A DNA stretch of 64,000 bases from NCBI RefSeq assembly GCF_900660695.1, contig NZ_LR215042.1, forward strand, positions 496,001-560,000, given 5' to 3'. Within the stretch, counting starts at the first letter, position 1. Each line of letters begins with the position of its first letter. The position numbers were made by a program, and so were the translations under genes. This document shows, one piece after another, positions 33,939 through 44,572 of the stretch. The notes under the pieces were generated by a model, which saw nothing but the letters and a program-made list of their open reading frames with translations, had not been told where the DNA came from and did not search any database. Origin of the DNA: Mycoplasmopsis meleagridis. GTDB lineage: Bacteria > Bacillota_I > Bacilli_A > Mycoplasmatales > Metamycoplasmataceae.

Positions 33939-34145
33939 ACTTAATTAATATATATAATATTCCCATACAATTTGAACCAAACATAGATTTTATGGTAAAT
34001 AGCGTATTTATAAAATGATAATTCTATAAGTATGTTTGTAAGAATAGCATTTTTGCACTATTTAGATACAAAATGTTGTATTTACTAAACATGCATTTAA
34101 CATGGTTTTACAATTTGTATATTATTCTATTTTTAGTGAGAGCAA
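33939..34145. other. AT-rich region upstream of the papain-like gene
   Basis: About 207 nt with no reading frame of interest. It must carry the promoter of the downstream protease; several TATATT/TATTCT-like boxes occur near 34115-34125 but none has a convincing -35 partner. Confidence 0.4.
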
Positions 34146-36152
34146 ATGAAGAAAAACAAAATAACAAAAATTGTGACAAGTTTATTTTTTGTTGGTGGAT
34201 TTATTCCTATGGTTTCAGGAACAAGTACAACGATAACATATAACGCGGGAATACCTAAAGATTATTTCCCAAAAAATAAAGAATTAGATAGCAAAAATTT
34301 AAATGATATTTTAAAGCAAGATAGATTTGATTTAAGAGATTATAACTTAGTTACTCCCGTTAAAAATCAAGGTATCGAAGGACTTTGTTGAGCTTATTCA
34401 ATAGTTTCTGCGGTTGAAAGTTCTATTTTAAGACAAGCGCCTGGAAACTATAATATGAAAAATCTTGATATTGATGAAAATCAATACGACTATGTTTCTA
34501 ACGTCAGAACAGAAGAAGCAAACAAATTAAAATTAGCTGGAAGCGATCATTTCGAAAATGAATTAGGTGTAGGTAATTATATTTTTGATTCCGCATTGAT
34601 GGCGTTACAAAAAACCTCTTTCGCTAATCAAGGTGTTAAAAAGGGATATGTAGAACCTATTGTTAATATAAAAAATATCATTCAAGTTAACTGATCTAAT
34701 AAAGAAGAACTTAAAAAAGCAATTGTTAAATATGGCGGCATAGCTTTTTCAATGACTTATCCATATAGAACATTTAATGCTCATTCCATTTTTTATAATA
34801 ATAATTACACTGAACCAATGGAAGGGGTTTTAGCTCATGCATGTACAATCGTTGGTTGAGACGACACCTATTACAAAAGTAATTTTAAACCCAATCCGGC
34901 AACTCAAAAAGGAGCTTGAATTGTAAAAAATAGTTGAGGAACTAAATATCAATCAGAAGGATATTTCTACTTATCTTATGATTCTCCATTACAAGATGCT
35001 GTTGCCTTTGAAATAGAAAAAGACTTTGTCCCACAAAATGCATATTATTATGATGGTAGAAGAAACTATACTGAATATTCTACAGATTCAAACGAATATG
35101 CAGTTGTTTTTCCAGTTAGAAAAGCAAACGATGAAACTACTGAAAAGCTTAAATCAATTAATTTAGTGCTAACTGGCAAGAATATCAACATTCATTCTAA
35201 AATTTTTATAGGTGACGATAAAAACATTGATCTTAACGGTAAAAATCCTGCATATGAATGAGATACTACTGTAGATAATTCTGAAACTAATGGAAAAACT
35301 GGTGCATTTACTTTAGAACTTCCTAAAGCTTTTGAATTGCCAAAAAATAAATATTTCGCTGTTGTTGTAAAACTTTCTTCGTCAGATAAAAATTTAGCAA
35401 TCAATTACTCATACGAACCAAATAGCGTAGGTGATCTTACCTTTCTTAAAATTAAAGATGGAACATGATCTAATGCTAAAGAAATTTTAAACGGATCATT
35501 CAAAATTAAAGCTTATACATATACAGAACCAAAGAACAAGAAATTGGAAATTGAAAATAATTCTAATCCTGTTTCTGAACCAACTACTTCACCAAAACAA
35601 GAAAATTCTTCACAAACAAATAAAGAACAAAGAGTTGTAGTTTCAGAAAACTCTCCTAGCACAAATGATAGTATTCAGGAAAATGATAATTCAGCAAATT
35701 CTTCTAATATTGAAGAAATTAGTAACAGTCAAAATTCAACAAATGAATCCCCTAATGAATTTAACAATTCTAACAATGAAGGAGAAATTGTAGATGGCCC
35801 TTCTGCTAACAATGAAAATGAAGAAATAACAGAAGGAAATACAAGTGATTATAATTCTCATGAAGCAAATAATACTTCTGAAAATGAGATAAATTCTAAC
35901 GTTGAAAAAACAAATGAAAAAGAAACCAATTCTAACAATAATGATAATACAGAAAAAGTAAGTAATAATAATTCTCTCGCTGAATCAAACAAAACAAGAG
36001 AAGCTGATAATAGTTTACTAATAAGTCAAGAACAAAATGTATCTTCAAGAACTAAATTAATTTTAGCAATTACTTTGCCTGTTCTTGCTGGAGCATCTTT
36101 AATTAGTTTTATAGGTTATAAATTATTTAGAAAATTTGGCAAAAAATCTTAG
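34146..36152 (+). CDS. Cell-anchored papain-like (C1) cysteine protease, CysP-like
   Basis: 668 residues. Seen: N-terminal signal, C1 catalytic domain with Cys81 in VKNQGIEGLCWAYS, His231 in LAHACTIVGW and Asn262 in KNSWG, a lectin-like beta domain (about 290-460), an Asn/Ser/Glu-rich low-complexity stalk (about 465-635), and a C-terminal membrane helix with a basic tail (about 640-660). It is thus secreted and held at the surface by its C-terminus. CysP of M. synoviae, a protease of this family, cleaves IgG. In-frame TGA Trp codons are at catalytic-domain positions. Start follows GAGAG. Confidence 0.86.
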
Positions 36153-36154
36153 TT

Positions 36155-36207
36155 AAATAAAAAAACAACAAATTTCTTTTATTAAAATCTTTGTTGTTTT
36201 TTTATTT
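36155..36207. terminator. bidirectional terminator
   Basis: Long inverted repeat (about 18 bp, 36155-36172 with 36190-36207) with AAACAACAAA / TTTGTTGTTT core and T-runs, between the protease gene and the converging membrane-protein gene. Confidence 0.85.
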
Positions 36208-37020
36208 AACCATTTCTTCTCATTTATTAGTAAAATAGGTCAAAACTTCATCATAATCTTTAAAGAGATTATTTTCAACTAACATTTTAAATGAACAAGA
36301 TAATACAAAATATAAATTATCATTATTATCATTTAACTGAGAATATGTATTAGTGGTCAAATAATTAGATCATTTAAACGAATTATTTGCTACAGTATGA
36401 CAAATTTTGTTTCTATTAGTCAATGATTTATCTTTTATTTTTTTATTGAAAAAAATATCAAAGGTTTCATCTGCTATAGACCTAGGATTTATTAATTTGT
36501 TAGCATTAACAAAAACTTGTTTAGGATTAACAGATCTAATAGAATATTCTTCAAATTTTTTGAAGTTAATTTTATTATCCACTTTTATATTGCTTAATAT
36601 ACTGATGTTTTTAAAATACTTATATATTGCATATCCTATAAATACAAATGAAACTATTCCTACAGCAATTAAAACTAGTAAATTAAAATTTATATTCCCG
36701 CTTAAAAAAAGTCCTAAGCAAATAAAAAATATTAGTAAATTTAAACTTGAAAAAATTATTAAAAGTAGTAAATTGGTTCTTTTTGCTCTTTTAATAAGTG
36801 TATTAGGCACTTTTTGTTGTGAAGTAAGCGAATTTATATATAACTTTGAATGATAAATATAAATACTGTAAAGAAGAGCCATAAAAACTAATGGTATAGC
36901 TAAATAAATAGTAAATTCAAAATTATTATTTGATTTAGATATATTGTCAGTTGTTTTTTCATTTGCAGAAATTTTATTTGTTGCTGCCTCTGATAAAAAT
37001 CTGATAAATTTATTACCCAT
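36202..37020 (-). CDS. Hypothetical membrane protein
   Basis: 272 residues. Three hydrophobic segments (about 37-57, 83-105 and 110-132), followed by a soluble basic C-terminal half with NPRSIADETFDIFFNKK. Start at 37020 follows AAGGAG. Divergent from prfA. No family recognised. Confidence 0.7.
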
Positions 37021-37079
37021 TTTACTCCTTAATTAACTTATTTTACCAATATCCTTTTTATTTATTGTCTCATTTTTAA

Positions 37080-37085
37080 TATAAT
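37080..37085 (+). promoter_or_regulatory. -10 box of prfA, seven nt before the ATG
   Basis: TATAAT followed by AAACCTT and then the prfA ATG at 37093. The expected transcription start falls on the start codon, so the mRNA is probably leaderless; no Shine-Dalgarno site precedes the ATG. Confidence 0.6.
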
Positions 37086-37092
37086 AAACCTT

Positions 37093-38172
37093 ATGGAAAA
37101 GGCAATGTTTAAATCATTAACTGATATAAAAAATACTTACCAACAACTTAATAAAAAGTTAAATGAAGAAGAAACGATAAATAATATCAAGGAATATACT
37201 AAAATCAATCGAGAAATTAATAAGATTAAAAATATTGCAATCAAATTTAATGAATATGAAAAATGCCTAGAAGAAATAAATGAAGCAAAAATTATGCTTG
37301 AATCCAAAAATAATGAAGAAGTTGAATTTGCCAAATCAATTATTGACTTAAACACTGTTAAAACAGACGAATTAGAAAATTTACTTAAAATTTTAATTTT
37401 GCCTAAAGATGAAAATGATGATAAAAATGTCATTATTGAAATAAGAGGAGCTGCTGGCGGCGATGAAGCCAATATTTTTGCTGGCGATTTGTTTAGAATG
37501 TATTCTAAATTTGCTGATGAAATGAATTTTAAAATTAAATTGCTTGCAGCAAATAGTGCTTCTACTGGCGGATTTTCACAAATTGTTTTTTCTGTAAGAG
37601 GAGAAAATGCTTACTCTAAATTAAAATTTGAAAGTGGTGTACATAGAGTTCAAAGAGTTCCCGTAACAGAAAGCAGCGGTAGAATACACACTTCAACTGC
37701 TACAGTTACTGTTATTCCTGAAATTGATGATTCAATTGATATAGAAATTAAAACTAGTGAAATTAAAATAGATACTTATCGTTCAAGTGGAGCAGGCGGG
37801 CAATCAGTTAATACAACAGATTCTGCAGTTAGAATTACTCACATTCCTACTGGAATTGTAGTTTCTTCGCAAGATGAAAGAAGCCAAATTGCTAATAGAG
37901 AAACTGCTATGATGGTATTAAAGTCTAAACTTTATGATTTAGAAATTGCTAAAAAAGAAGAAGAAGAAGCTGGATATAGAAAACTTGCGGGTCATGGAGA
38001 TAGAAGCGAAAAAATTCGTACATATAATTATCCCCAAGATAGAGTAACTGATCATAGAATTGGTTTTTCTACTTCTCTTAAACAAATTATTGAAGGAAAA
38101 TTACAATCAATTATTGATGCTTTATTAACTGAAGAACAAAATCAAAAAATTAAGAAAGCAGGCATAATATAA
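37093..38172 (+). CDS. prfA: Peptide chain release factor 1
   Basis: Terminates translation at UAA and UAG; the only class-I release factor expected where UGA means Trp. 359 residues: coiled N-terminal domain, [13 protein letters not shown], codon-recognition region near 180-190, and the GGQ catalytic loop in [17 protein letters not shown] near 240. Overlaps prmC by one base; PrmC methylates that Gln. An internal ATG at 37105 is a possible start, but the MEKAM opening matches mycoplasma homologues. Confidence 0.96.
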   Translation: MEKAMFKSLTDIKNTYQQLNKKLNEEETINNIKEYTKINREINKIKNIAIKFNEYEKCLEEINEAKIMLESKNNEEVEFAKSIIDLNTVKTDELENLLKILILPKDENDDKNVIIEIRGAAGGDEANIFAGDLFRMYSKFADEMNFKIKLLAANSASTGGFSQIVFSVRGENAYSKLKFESGVHRVQRVPVTESSGRIHTSTATVTVIPEIDDSIDIEIKTSEIKIDTYRSSGAGGQSVNTTDSAVRITHIPTGIVVSSQDERSQIANRETAMMVLKSKLYDLEIAKKEEEEAGYRKLAGHGDRSEKIRTYNYPQDRVTDHRIGFSTSLKQIIEGKLQSIIDALLTEEQNQKIKKAGII

Positions 38173-38897
38173 TGAATGAAAAAGAGCAAATATTATTGGA
38201 AGAAAAAAGAAAATATAATTTGCCTCTTTTTTTATATTCTAAAGAGAAAAAACTTTTAGAAAAAAATATACCTATTCAACAAATCATAGGATATGTTGAA
38301 TTTTTAAATACTAAAATTTTAGTTAATAAAGATGTTTTAATTCCTAGATATGAAACTGAAGAATTAGTAGATTTTTTGCTCAAAAACGTTATAAATAAGC
38401 AGAATATGAAAATTTTGGATCTTTGTAGTGGAAGCGGCTTTATTGGTTTAGCCATTAAAAAGAATTTTTCTAGTGCTGTTATTACATTAAGCGAAATTAG
38501 TTATAAAGCTATTAAAGTAATTAAAAAAAATATTAAACTTAATTTTAAAAGTAAAAAAAATATTAAAGTTATTAAATCTAACCTATTTAAAAATATAAAG
38601 AATAAATTTGATTTGATTGTTTCAAATCCTCCATATTTATACAAAAAAGATAAAACTATAAGTAAAGAAGTTATTGATAACGAACCAAATATTGCTCTTT
38701 TTGCTCCAGAAAAAGGTTTCAAATATTATCGTTTGATCCTTGAACAATATAAAAAATATTTAAATAAAAACGGAATAATAGCATTTGAAATTAATCCTTT
38801 TCACGTAGAAAAATGAAAAAAAATTAAAAATGTTCAAATTCTAAAAGACATCAATGGAAAAGATAGATTCGTAATATTAAAAGAGTTTAATATATAA
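38172..38897 (+). CDS. prmC: Release-factor glutamine methyltransferase
   Basis: Methylates the GGQ glutamine of RF1 with SAM. 241 residues, slightly short. Seen: IPIQQIIGYVEF, RYETEELVDF, SAM-binding motif ILDLCSGSGFIGLAIK, and catalytic NPPY in LIVSNPPYLY. One TGA-encoded Trp near the C-terminus. Cotranscribed with prfA. Confidence 0.95.
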
Positions 38898-38898
38898 T
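38893..38898 (+). promoter_or_regulatory. -10 box of the acyl carrier gene, six nt before the ATG
   Basis: TATAAT overlapping the prmC stop codon, then AAATTT and the ATG at 38905. Predicted leaderless start; no ribosome-binding site. Confidence 0.55.
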
Positions 38899-38904
38899 AA
38901 ATTT

Positions 38905-39144
38905 ATGAACATTAAAGAGGTTATTATTTCTAAACTAACTAGGTTAGCTAAAAAGGATGTCAAAGAAGACATGCTTTTATCAGAGTTAAAAATTGATTCT
39001 TTAGACTTAGCTGAATTAATTTATGAAGCTGAAGTAAGCTATGGAATTCTTTTTGATGATAGCAAATTTAATGACATAAAAACGGTAAGAGACATTATCA
39101 ATATTATCGAAGAAAGTTATAACGGTAACAAATCTAATTCTTAA
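38905..39144 (+). CDS. acpP: Acyl carrier protein homologue
   Basis: 79-residue acidic helical protein with the phosphopantetheine serine in LKIDSLDLAELIYEAE (Ser about residue 32). Mycoplasmas lack fatty-acid synthesis, so the carrier probably serves phospholipid assembly or another acyl transfer. It lies after prmC with its own -10 box and before tRNA-Trp. Confidence 0.85.
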   Translation: MNIKEVIISKLTRLAKKDVKEDMLLSELKIDSLDLAELIYEAEVSYGILFDDSKFNDIKTVRDIINIIEESYNGNKSNS

Positions 39145-39183
39145 TTTATATTACAATATGATAAAATTATTTCTGACAAATGT

Positions 39184-39258
39184 AGGAGTGTAGTTCAACG
39201 GTAGAACAACGGGCTTCAACCCCGTGTGTTATGGGTTCGAATCCTGTCACTCCTGCCA
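39184..39258 (+). tRNA. tRNA-Trp (TCA), the UGA decoder
   Basis: Anticodon loop CTTCAAC gives anticodon TCA, which reads UGA (and UGG) as Trp. Acceptor AGGAGTG / CACTCCT, discriminator G and encoded CCA. Direct evidence for genetic code 4. Confidence 0.97.
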
Positions 39259-39297
39259 TTTTTTTTTTTTTTTTTTTTTGTTATTGTTGTTGTTGTT
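39259..39297. repeat. T21 tract and GTT microsatellite
   Basis: Twenty-one T (39259-39279) immediately after the tRNA CCA, then GTTATT and four GTT units (39286-39297). No hairpin precedes the T-run except the tRNA itself, so it may act as its terminator. Confidence 0.85.
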
Positions 39298-39336
39298 GCT
39301 GTTTGTTTTGTTTTTTGTTCTATAACTAAGAAAAAC

Positions 39337-39365
39337 AAAAAATGAAGATGTTTCTTCATTTTTTG
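39337..39365. terminator. hairpin between the two tRNA genes
   Basis: Stem AAAATGAAG / CTTCATTTT with flanking A and T runs on both sides, between converging tRNA-Trp and tRNA-Lys. Confidence 0.75.
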
Positions 39366-39368
39366 ATT

Positions 39369-39444
39369 TGGTACATCCTGTGGGGATCGAACCCACGACC
39401 CAGGGATTAAGAGTCCCTTGCTCTGCCGGCTGAGCTAAGGATGC
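39369..39444 (-). tRNA. tRNA-Lys (CTT)
   Basis: Minus-strand cloverleaf with anticodon loop CTCTTAA (anticodon CTT), T-loop TTCGATC, encoded CCA at 39369-39371 and a G1-U72 wobble. Confidence 0.95.
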
Positions 39445-39471
39445 ATAGCAAAATCATTTTACTAAAAATAA

Positions 39472-39492
39472 AAATATCCTAAAAGGATATTT
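39472..39492 (-). terminator. degV terminator
   Basis: Stem AAATATCC / GGATATTT (39472-39479 with 39485-39492) with a U-run on the minus strand; it overlaps the degV stop codon. Confidence 0.8.
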
Positions 39493-40381
39493 AATCAATT
39501 TGATTCAAAAAATCTTCGAAATCTTGTTTAGTTTTTTTATCTAATTCAATAGCAATTCCTACATAAGCTTCTGGGCCAGTATGAATAGAAACGACCGGAG
39601 AAATATATTTAACAAAAACATTTTGTTTAAATGTTTCATTAAAAGTCTTAACAAATAATTCTTTTTCTTCCTTCTTAGCTCCTGAATGTAAATAACAATA
39701 TAAAATCTCGTTTTCTGAATTAGTTTTTATAAAATTCTTTTTACTTTCAATATTTTTTATAACAGCTTTTTTAAATATTCTTCCTATTCCTTCTTTCAAT
39801 AATTGGCCATTATCAAAAGCTATTAATGGAACAATACTTAACATTTTTGCAACTAAAGCTGCCGAAGGGTGCAATCTGCCTCCCTTAACTAAATATTTAT
39901 TGTATTTAGGAATAAGAGTAATAGAATTACGAAAACCTTTTTTCTCTATAAAATCGATGTATTCGTCAATTTTATCACTGTTTTCTTTAATTTTGTTTTC
40001 AAGCCATATTAAATCTAATAGAATCAGTTGAACAATTTGCTTTGATTCAATAACTTTTACATTACTAAATTCATTTGCTATTGTAGAAAGCATTTGATAT
40101 GTTCCTGATAAATGCTTAGAAATAGGATAAATGATAACTTTATCATATTTAGAGCTTAATTCACTAATCATTTCTTGAGCTTGATAAATATTAATCGCAG
40201 ATGTCTTAGCATCAACATCGTTAGTATAATAATCAAAAAGATTTTTTCCATTAATATCAATGCCGTCTCGATATTCTTTGCCATTGATAATAATATGTAA
40301 AGGTAAAAAATATCAACCTTTTTGCTCAGCTTCTTCTTTAGTTAAACCGCAAGAAGAATCAACTATAATTGCGTATTTCAT
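39491..40381 (-). CDS. DegV-family fatty-acid-binding protein
   Basis: 296 residues. Seen: IIVDSSCGLT at the N-terminus, TSAINIYQAQEM (residues contacting the carboxylate), ISKHLSGTYQ, and HTGPEAYVGIAI at the end, all family landmarks. DegV proteins bind fatty acids for FakA-type kinases. Divergent from the YtpR-like gene; both starts lie six nt from a TATAAT. Confidence 0.92.
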
Positions 40382-40387
40382 ATTGTT

Positions 40388-40393
40388 ATTATA
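40388..40393 (-). promoter_or_regulatory. -10 box of degV, six nt before the ATG
   Basis: TATAAT on the minus strand, then AACAAT and the ATG at 40381. Predicted leaderless. Confidence 0.6.
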
Positions 40394-40404
40394 ATATTAA
40401 TAAG

Positions 40405-40410
40405 TATAAT
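40405..40410 (+). promoter_or_regulatory. -10 box of the YtpR-like gene, six nt before the ATG
   Basis: TATAAT then TAACTT and the ATG at 40417. Predicted leaderless; the divergent degV promoter is only 12 nt away, so the two promoters overlap. Confidence 0.6.
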
Positions 40411-40416
40411 TAACTT

Positions 40417-41049
40417 ATGATATTTTTCAAAATAGACGATAAATTCCCTGATTCTACCATCGTTTTCGTTGATTCTTCGATAAATGCTACTAAAGTAATT
40501 CAATTAAATAAAAGTAAAATTTCTTGTTTAGTAGATGAAAATAACAATGTTAAATTAATTAATTATTACGAACCAGTTAAATTAGATAGAAACTACGGTT
40601 TTTTACCTATTGATCTACAAAATAGTATTATTTCTAAAATTAAAAATGAAAATAAAGAATTAATGTTTAACAAAAAAGAATTCTTTAAATTAGGAAAAAT
40701 AATTAAAAGAGAAAAGCATCCTAATAGTGACAAATTAGCAGTTTTAACAATAGATTATAAAGAATTTAAAAATCAAATTATTACAAATACAACTTTTACT
40801 AATGAAGATAAATTTTTTATTTTTGCTTTAGAAGGAGCTATAACTGCTCAAGGAGATGAAATAAAAAGTGGCAAAATACTTAGTGTTGAAAGTAATGGTA
40901 TGCTAGCTTCGCCTAAAGCTTTAGGTATTAAAAAATATGATAAAAATAACTGAGAAGAGTTTATAAATTTAATTAATCAAAGTGAATTTATTGATAAATA
41001 TTGGGGGAATGATTTAACAGAAATAATTACTAAATTACAAGGAGAGTAA
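40417..41049 (+). CDS. YtpR-like tRNA-binding protein
   Basis: 210 residues with a C-terminal EMAP-II/Trbp111 OB-fold: LGKIIKREKHPNSDKLAVLTID, AITAQGDEI and VESNGMLASPKALGI. This domain binds the tRNA elbow. It overlaps tyrS by one base (TAATG), which suggests a helper in tRNA charging or proofreading. The N-terminal 90 residues are family-specific. Confidence 0.85.
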
Positions 41050-42284
41050 TGACTTTACTAGAAGAATTAAAATTAAGAGGCATTCTTAAACAAATTAGTA
41101 ATGAAAATAAATTTTTATCCTTAAATCCTTATGAAACAGGAGTATATGGTGGATTTGATCCAAGTGCTAAAAGTCTTCATTTAGGTAATTACATCTTAAT
41201 TGCTACTCTAAAAAGATTTATGCAATATGGCTATAAAACTTTTGCTGTAGTTGGCGGAGCTACTGGAATGATTGGCGATCCTTCTTTTAAGGATAGTGAA
41301 AGAGTATTATTAGACAATAAAACTGTTTTGAAAAATAAAAATAACATTATAAGTCAATTAACTTTTCATAAACTTAATGCTATTGATAATTATGAAATTT
41401 ATAAAGATATGAATGTTCTTGATTTTTTGCGAAATGCAGGAAAATTAGTTAATATTTCAAACATGCTTGCTAAAGAATCTGTTGAAAAAAGAATTCAAAG
41501 AGGATTATCGTTTACTGAATTTACATATCAGTTATTACAAGGGTATGACTTTTTAAAACTTTATCAAACTAAAAAAATATGCATACAAGTTGGTGGAAGC
41601 GATCAATGAGGAAACATAATAACTGGTATTGATATGATCGAAAAAGTAGAAGGCGTTAATCACAAAGCACTGGCTATTACACTTGATTTGTTAACTGATG
41701 AAAACGGAAACAAAATAGGTAAATCTTCTGGTGGAGGATCATTATGATTAGACAAAGAATTAACTTCACCTTATCAAATGTATCAATATTTATTTAACCA
41801 AAGTGATTTAACTTGCGAAAAATTATTAAAATGATTAACTTTTCTTAAAATTGAAGAAATCGATAGTTTACTTAAAAAACATTTCCTATTCCCAAAAGAA
41901 AGATTGGCTCAAAAAGTTTTATCTTATGAAATAGTTAAAGATATTTTTGGAAAGAAATATGCTGATGAAGCGCAAACTATTTCAAATATTCTATTTAACA
42001 ATGATTTTGATTTATTAGCCCTTAAAATAGAAGAATTAGAAAAAATTGAAAAATACTTAAATGTTATAAATGTTGATTTAAATAGTAATTTAATTAATTC
42101 TCTTATCGCTAATAAAATTATTCAATCTAAAAGGGAAGCAAGAGAATTTATCAATAATCATTCCTTAAAAATAGATGGTGAAAATATTACTATGGACACT
42201 ATTTTTTATCCTAAAAATTATCAAAATAAATATGCTTTTTTTAAAAAAGGCAAAAAACAAATTTATTTGATTAAAGCAGTTTAA
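41049..42284 (+). CDS. tyrS: Tyrosyl-tRNA synthetase
   Basis: Class I synthetase charging tRNA-Tyr. 411 residues. Seen: GGFDPSAKSLHLGNYI (HIGH equivalent HLGN), YQLLQGYDF, VGGSDQWGNI (Trp from TGA), KIGKSSGG (KMSKS equivalent) and a C-terminal S4 domain with SKREAREFINNHSLKIDG. Coupled to the YtpR-like gene; tRNA-Thr follows 11 nt later. Confidence 0.97.
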
Positions 42285-42295
42285 TTCTGCTTAAT

Positions 42296-42369
42296 GCCAA
42301 ATTAGTTTAATGGTAGAACGGTTGACTCGTAATCAACTAGCACGAGTTCGATTCTCGTATTTGGCACCA
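42296..42369 (+). tRNA. tRNA-Thr (CGT)
   Basis: Acceptor GCCAAAT / ATTTGGC, anticodon loop CTCGTAA (anticodon CGT), T-loop TTCGATT, encoded CCA. Complements tRNA-Thr(GGT) at 19509. Confidence 0.95.
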
Positions 42370-42384
42370 TATGCTAAAGCAAAA

Positions 42385-42424
42385 AAAAGAAAAATAAGTT
42401 TAACCGCTTATTTTTCTTTTTTTC
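42385..42424. terminator. bidirectional terminator
   Basis: Stem AAAAGAAAAATAAG / CTTATTTTTCTTTT (42385-42398 with 42407-42420). It serves tRNA-Thr and includes the last codons of topA. Confidence 0.85.
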
Positions 42425-44385
42425 TTCTTTGTTAAATTTACTACATAATTACATTCTGGATAGTTTTCACAAGCAAAAAATTCACCATATTTGCTTTTTT
42501 TAAGAACTAACCTTCCATTGTCTTTAACACAAGTTTTATCTGAATATTTAGGTCTAATGTAATTACATTCTGGATAATTGGAACAACCAAAAAATCTTCC
42601 AAATTTAGAACTTCTCTCTAATAAATCTCCTCCTAAATCTCCTCCGTCAAGAGGGCATTTTTCATCCAAAATATTAGTAGTTATAGCTGTTTTTTCTAAT
42701 AAATCATTTGCTTCATTATAGCTTTTGTTAAATCTGAATCAAAAATCATTCATTACTTCTTTGTAATCTTGTTTATTTTCAGCAATTTTATCAAGCTCAT
42801 CTTCAACTTTAGCTGTATAACTTTCGTTAATAATTTTTGGAAAACCTTTAAGTAATTTGTCTAAGACAACAGTTCCAAATTCAGTAGGATGCAAATATCC
42901 ATCAATATTATTAGCATATTCTCTTTCGATAACAATTTTAATAGTAGAAGCAAAAGTAGATGGCCTTCCTACTTTGATAATATCAAGAGCTTCAATCAAA
43001 GCTCCTTCACTATATCTTGCTGGAGGTTTAGTGAAATGATTAGAAATTTCGAAATCAATTACTTTAACCTTTTCGCCTATTTTATAGTCTAATACAGTAT
43101 TGATTTCATCCTCATTTTCATCATCATTATCATCTTTAATAACATAATAACCTTTAAATGTGGTTTGGCTTGTTGAAATTTTAAAAATTAGATCATTTTT
43201 CTTAAAGGTATAATTTTTAATTTCTTTGACAGGAGGGCTAATTAAAGCTTTAAGTGTATTTTCGTAAATTAGTTTATAAATCTTATATTCGTAGTCATTT
43301 AATGCATATTTTTCTTTAGCTTCATTCGGAGTTAAAGAAATATCAGTTGGTCTAATAGCCTCATGAGCATCTTGATCCCCTGAAAAACCTTTAATTTCGT
43401 CTAAAATATATTCTTTACCAAACTTGTTTTCAATATATTTTCTAGCGTTATTAATGAAAACCTCGCTAAGTCTAGTACTATCTGTTCTAGGATAACTTAT
43501 TAATCCCCCGTCACCATAACCTTCATAAAGTTTTTGAGCAGCATTTTGTGTAACAACAGCACTATAAGGTGATTTTTTATATAAAACAGCTTGTTTAAAA
43601 GGTGAAATTAAATTATTTTTTCTAGTTGAAACTTTAATATTTTCTACTATTATTTCCTTAGTTGGTTCCTTTTCTAATTCGCCTCTTATATAGGTTAATT
43701 CGTCATTAAATATTCATGATTTTTTGTCAGCTTCGTGATTGGGCATATAAATATGCGCTTTAATTTCTTGATTATTATTTTTTAACAAAGCATCAACTTT
43801 AAAATATTCTATAGGTTTAAAACTAGTAATTTCATTTTCTCTATCAACGATTAACTTTAAAGCAATCGATTGCACTCTTCCAGCACTAGGATTTTTTGGC
43901 GAATTAGATAATTTATACTTCATTAAATTAGATAACCTAAAACCAATAATACGATCTAACATTCTTCTAGTTTTTTGAGCATTAACTAAATTTTCGTCAA
44001 TTTTTTTAGGATTATTTATGGCGTTATGAATAGCTTCAGAAGTAATTTCGTTATATTTTATTCTGTAGTATTTATTTTTTATTTTTAAATTATTAACTAA
44101 ATGTTCACCAATTGATTCACCCTCTCTATCAGGGTCGGTCGCAATGTAAACTATTTTTGCTTTTTTAGAAGCTTTTTTTAAACCATTTACTATTTCTTTT
44201 TTTTCTGAATCAATTACATATTTGGGTTCTCAATTTTCTAAATCAATACCTAATCCCATAGTACCGACTGTACTTAGTTTCATAATATGACCAACTGAAG
44301 CCATAACATCATATTGATCACCTAAATATTTTTTAATTGTTTCTACTTTATTCGGAGATTCGACTATAACTAATTTATCAGACAT
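42400..44385 (-). CDS. topA: DNA topoisomerase I
   Basis: Relaxes negative supercoils by a Tyr-linked single-strand break. 661 residues. Seen: Toprim DKLVIVESPNKVETIKKYLG and IATDPDREGESIGEH, MLDRIIGFRLS, SAGRVQS, active-site Tyr in GLISYPRTDST (about residue 296), and two C-terminal zinc-ribbon repeats ending FFGCSNYPEC and FFACENYPEC. Each ribbon has CPLD or CVKD instead of the usual opening CxxC, leaving three Cys. Start 44385 is set by the conserved MSDKLVIVESP; the longer upstream reading frame is not used. Confidence 0.95.
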
Positions 44386-44482
44386 AAAAATAAGAATACC
44401 ACAAAAAAATCTTTTTAGCATTAATATTATTAAATTAAGTTTATTAAATGAACCTTTTTGTTTTGTAATTTGATTTGCAATA

Positions 44483-44510
44483 TTTACATTATATTTTTTT
44501 ATATTATAAT
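44483..44510 (+). promoter_or_regulatory. rpsF-ssb-rpsR promoter
   Basis: TTTACA (44483-44488), 16-nt spacer, TATAAT (44505-44510). One of the best-formed promoters in the window. Confidence 0.75.
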
Positions 44511-44516
44511 TAACCT

Positions 44517-44560
44517 GAGTAATTTTAATTACTCCTTGGCTAATTAGCCCAAAAGTCCAA
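44517..44560 (+). promoter_or_regulatory. rpsF leader, possible S6:S18 regulatory RNA
   Basis: Leader of about 55 nt with a hairpin GAGTAATT / AATTACTC and the self-complementary GGCTAATTAGCC. Firmicute rpsF leaders can bind the S6-S18 dimer; the arrangement is suggestive only. Confidence 0.3.
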
Positions 44561-44572
44561 AAGGAGAGTATT

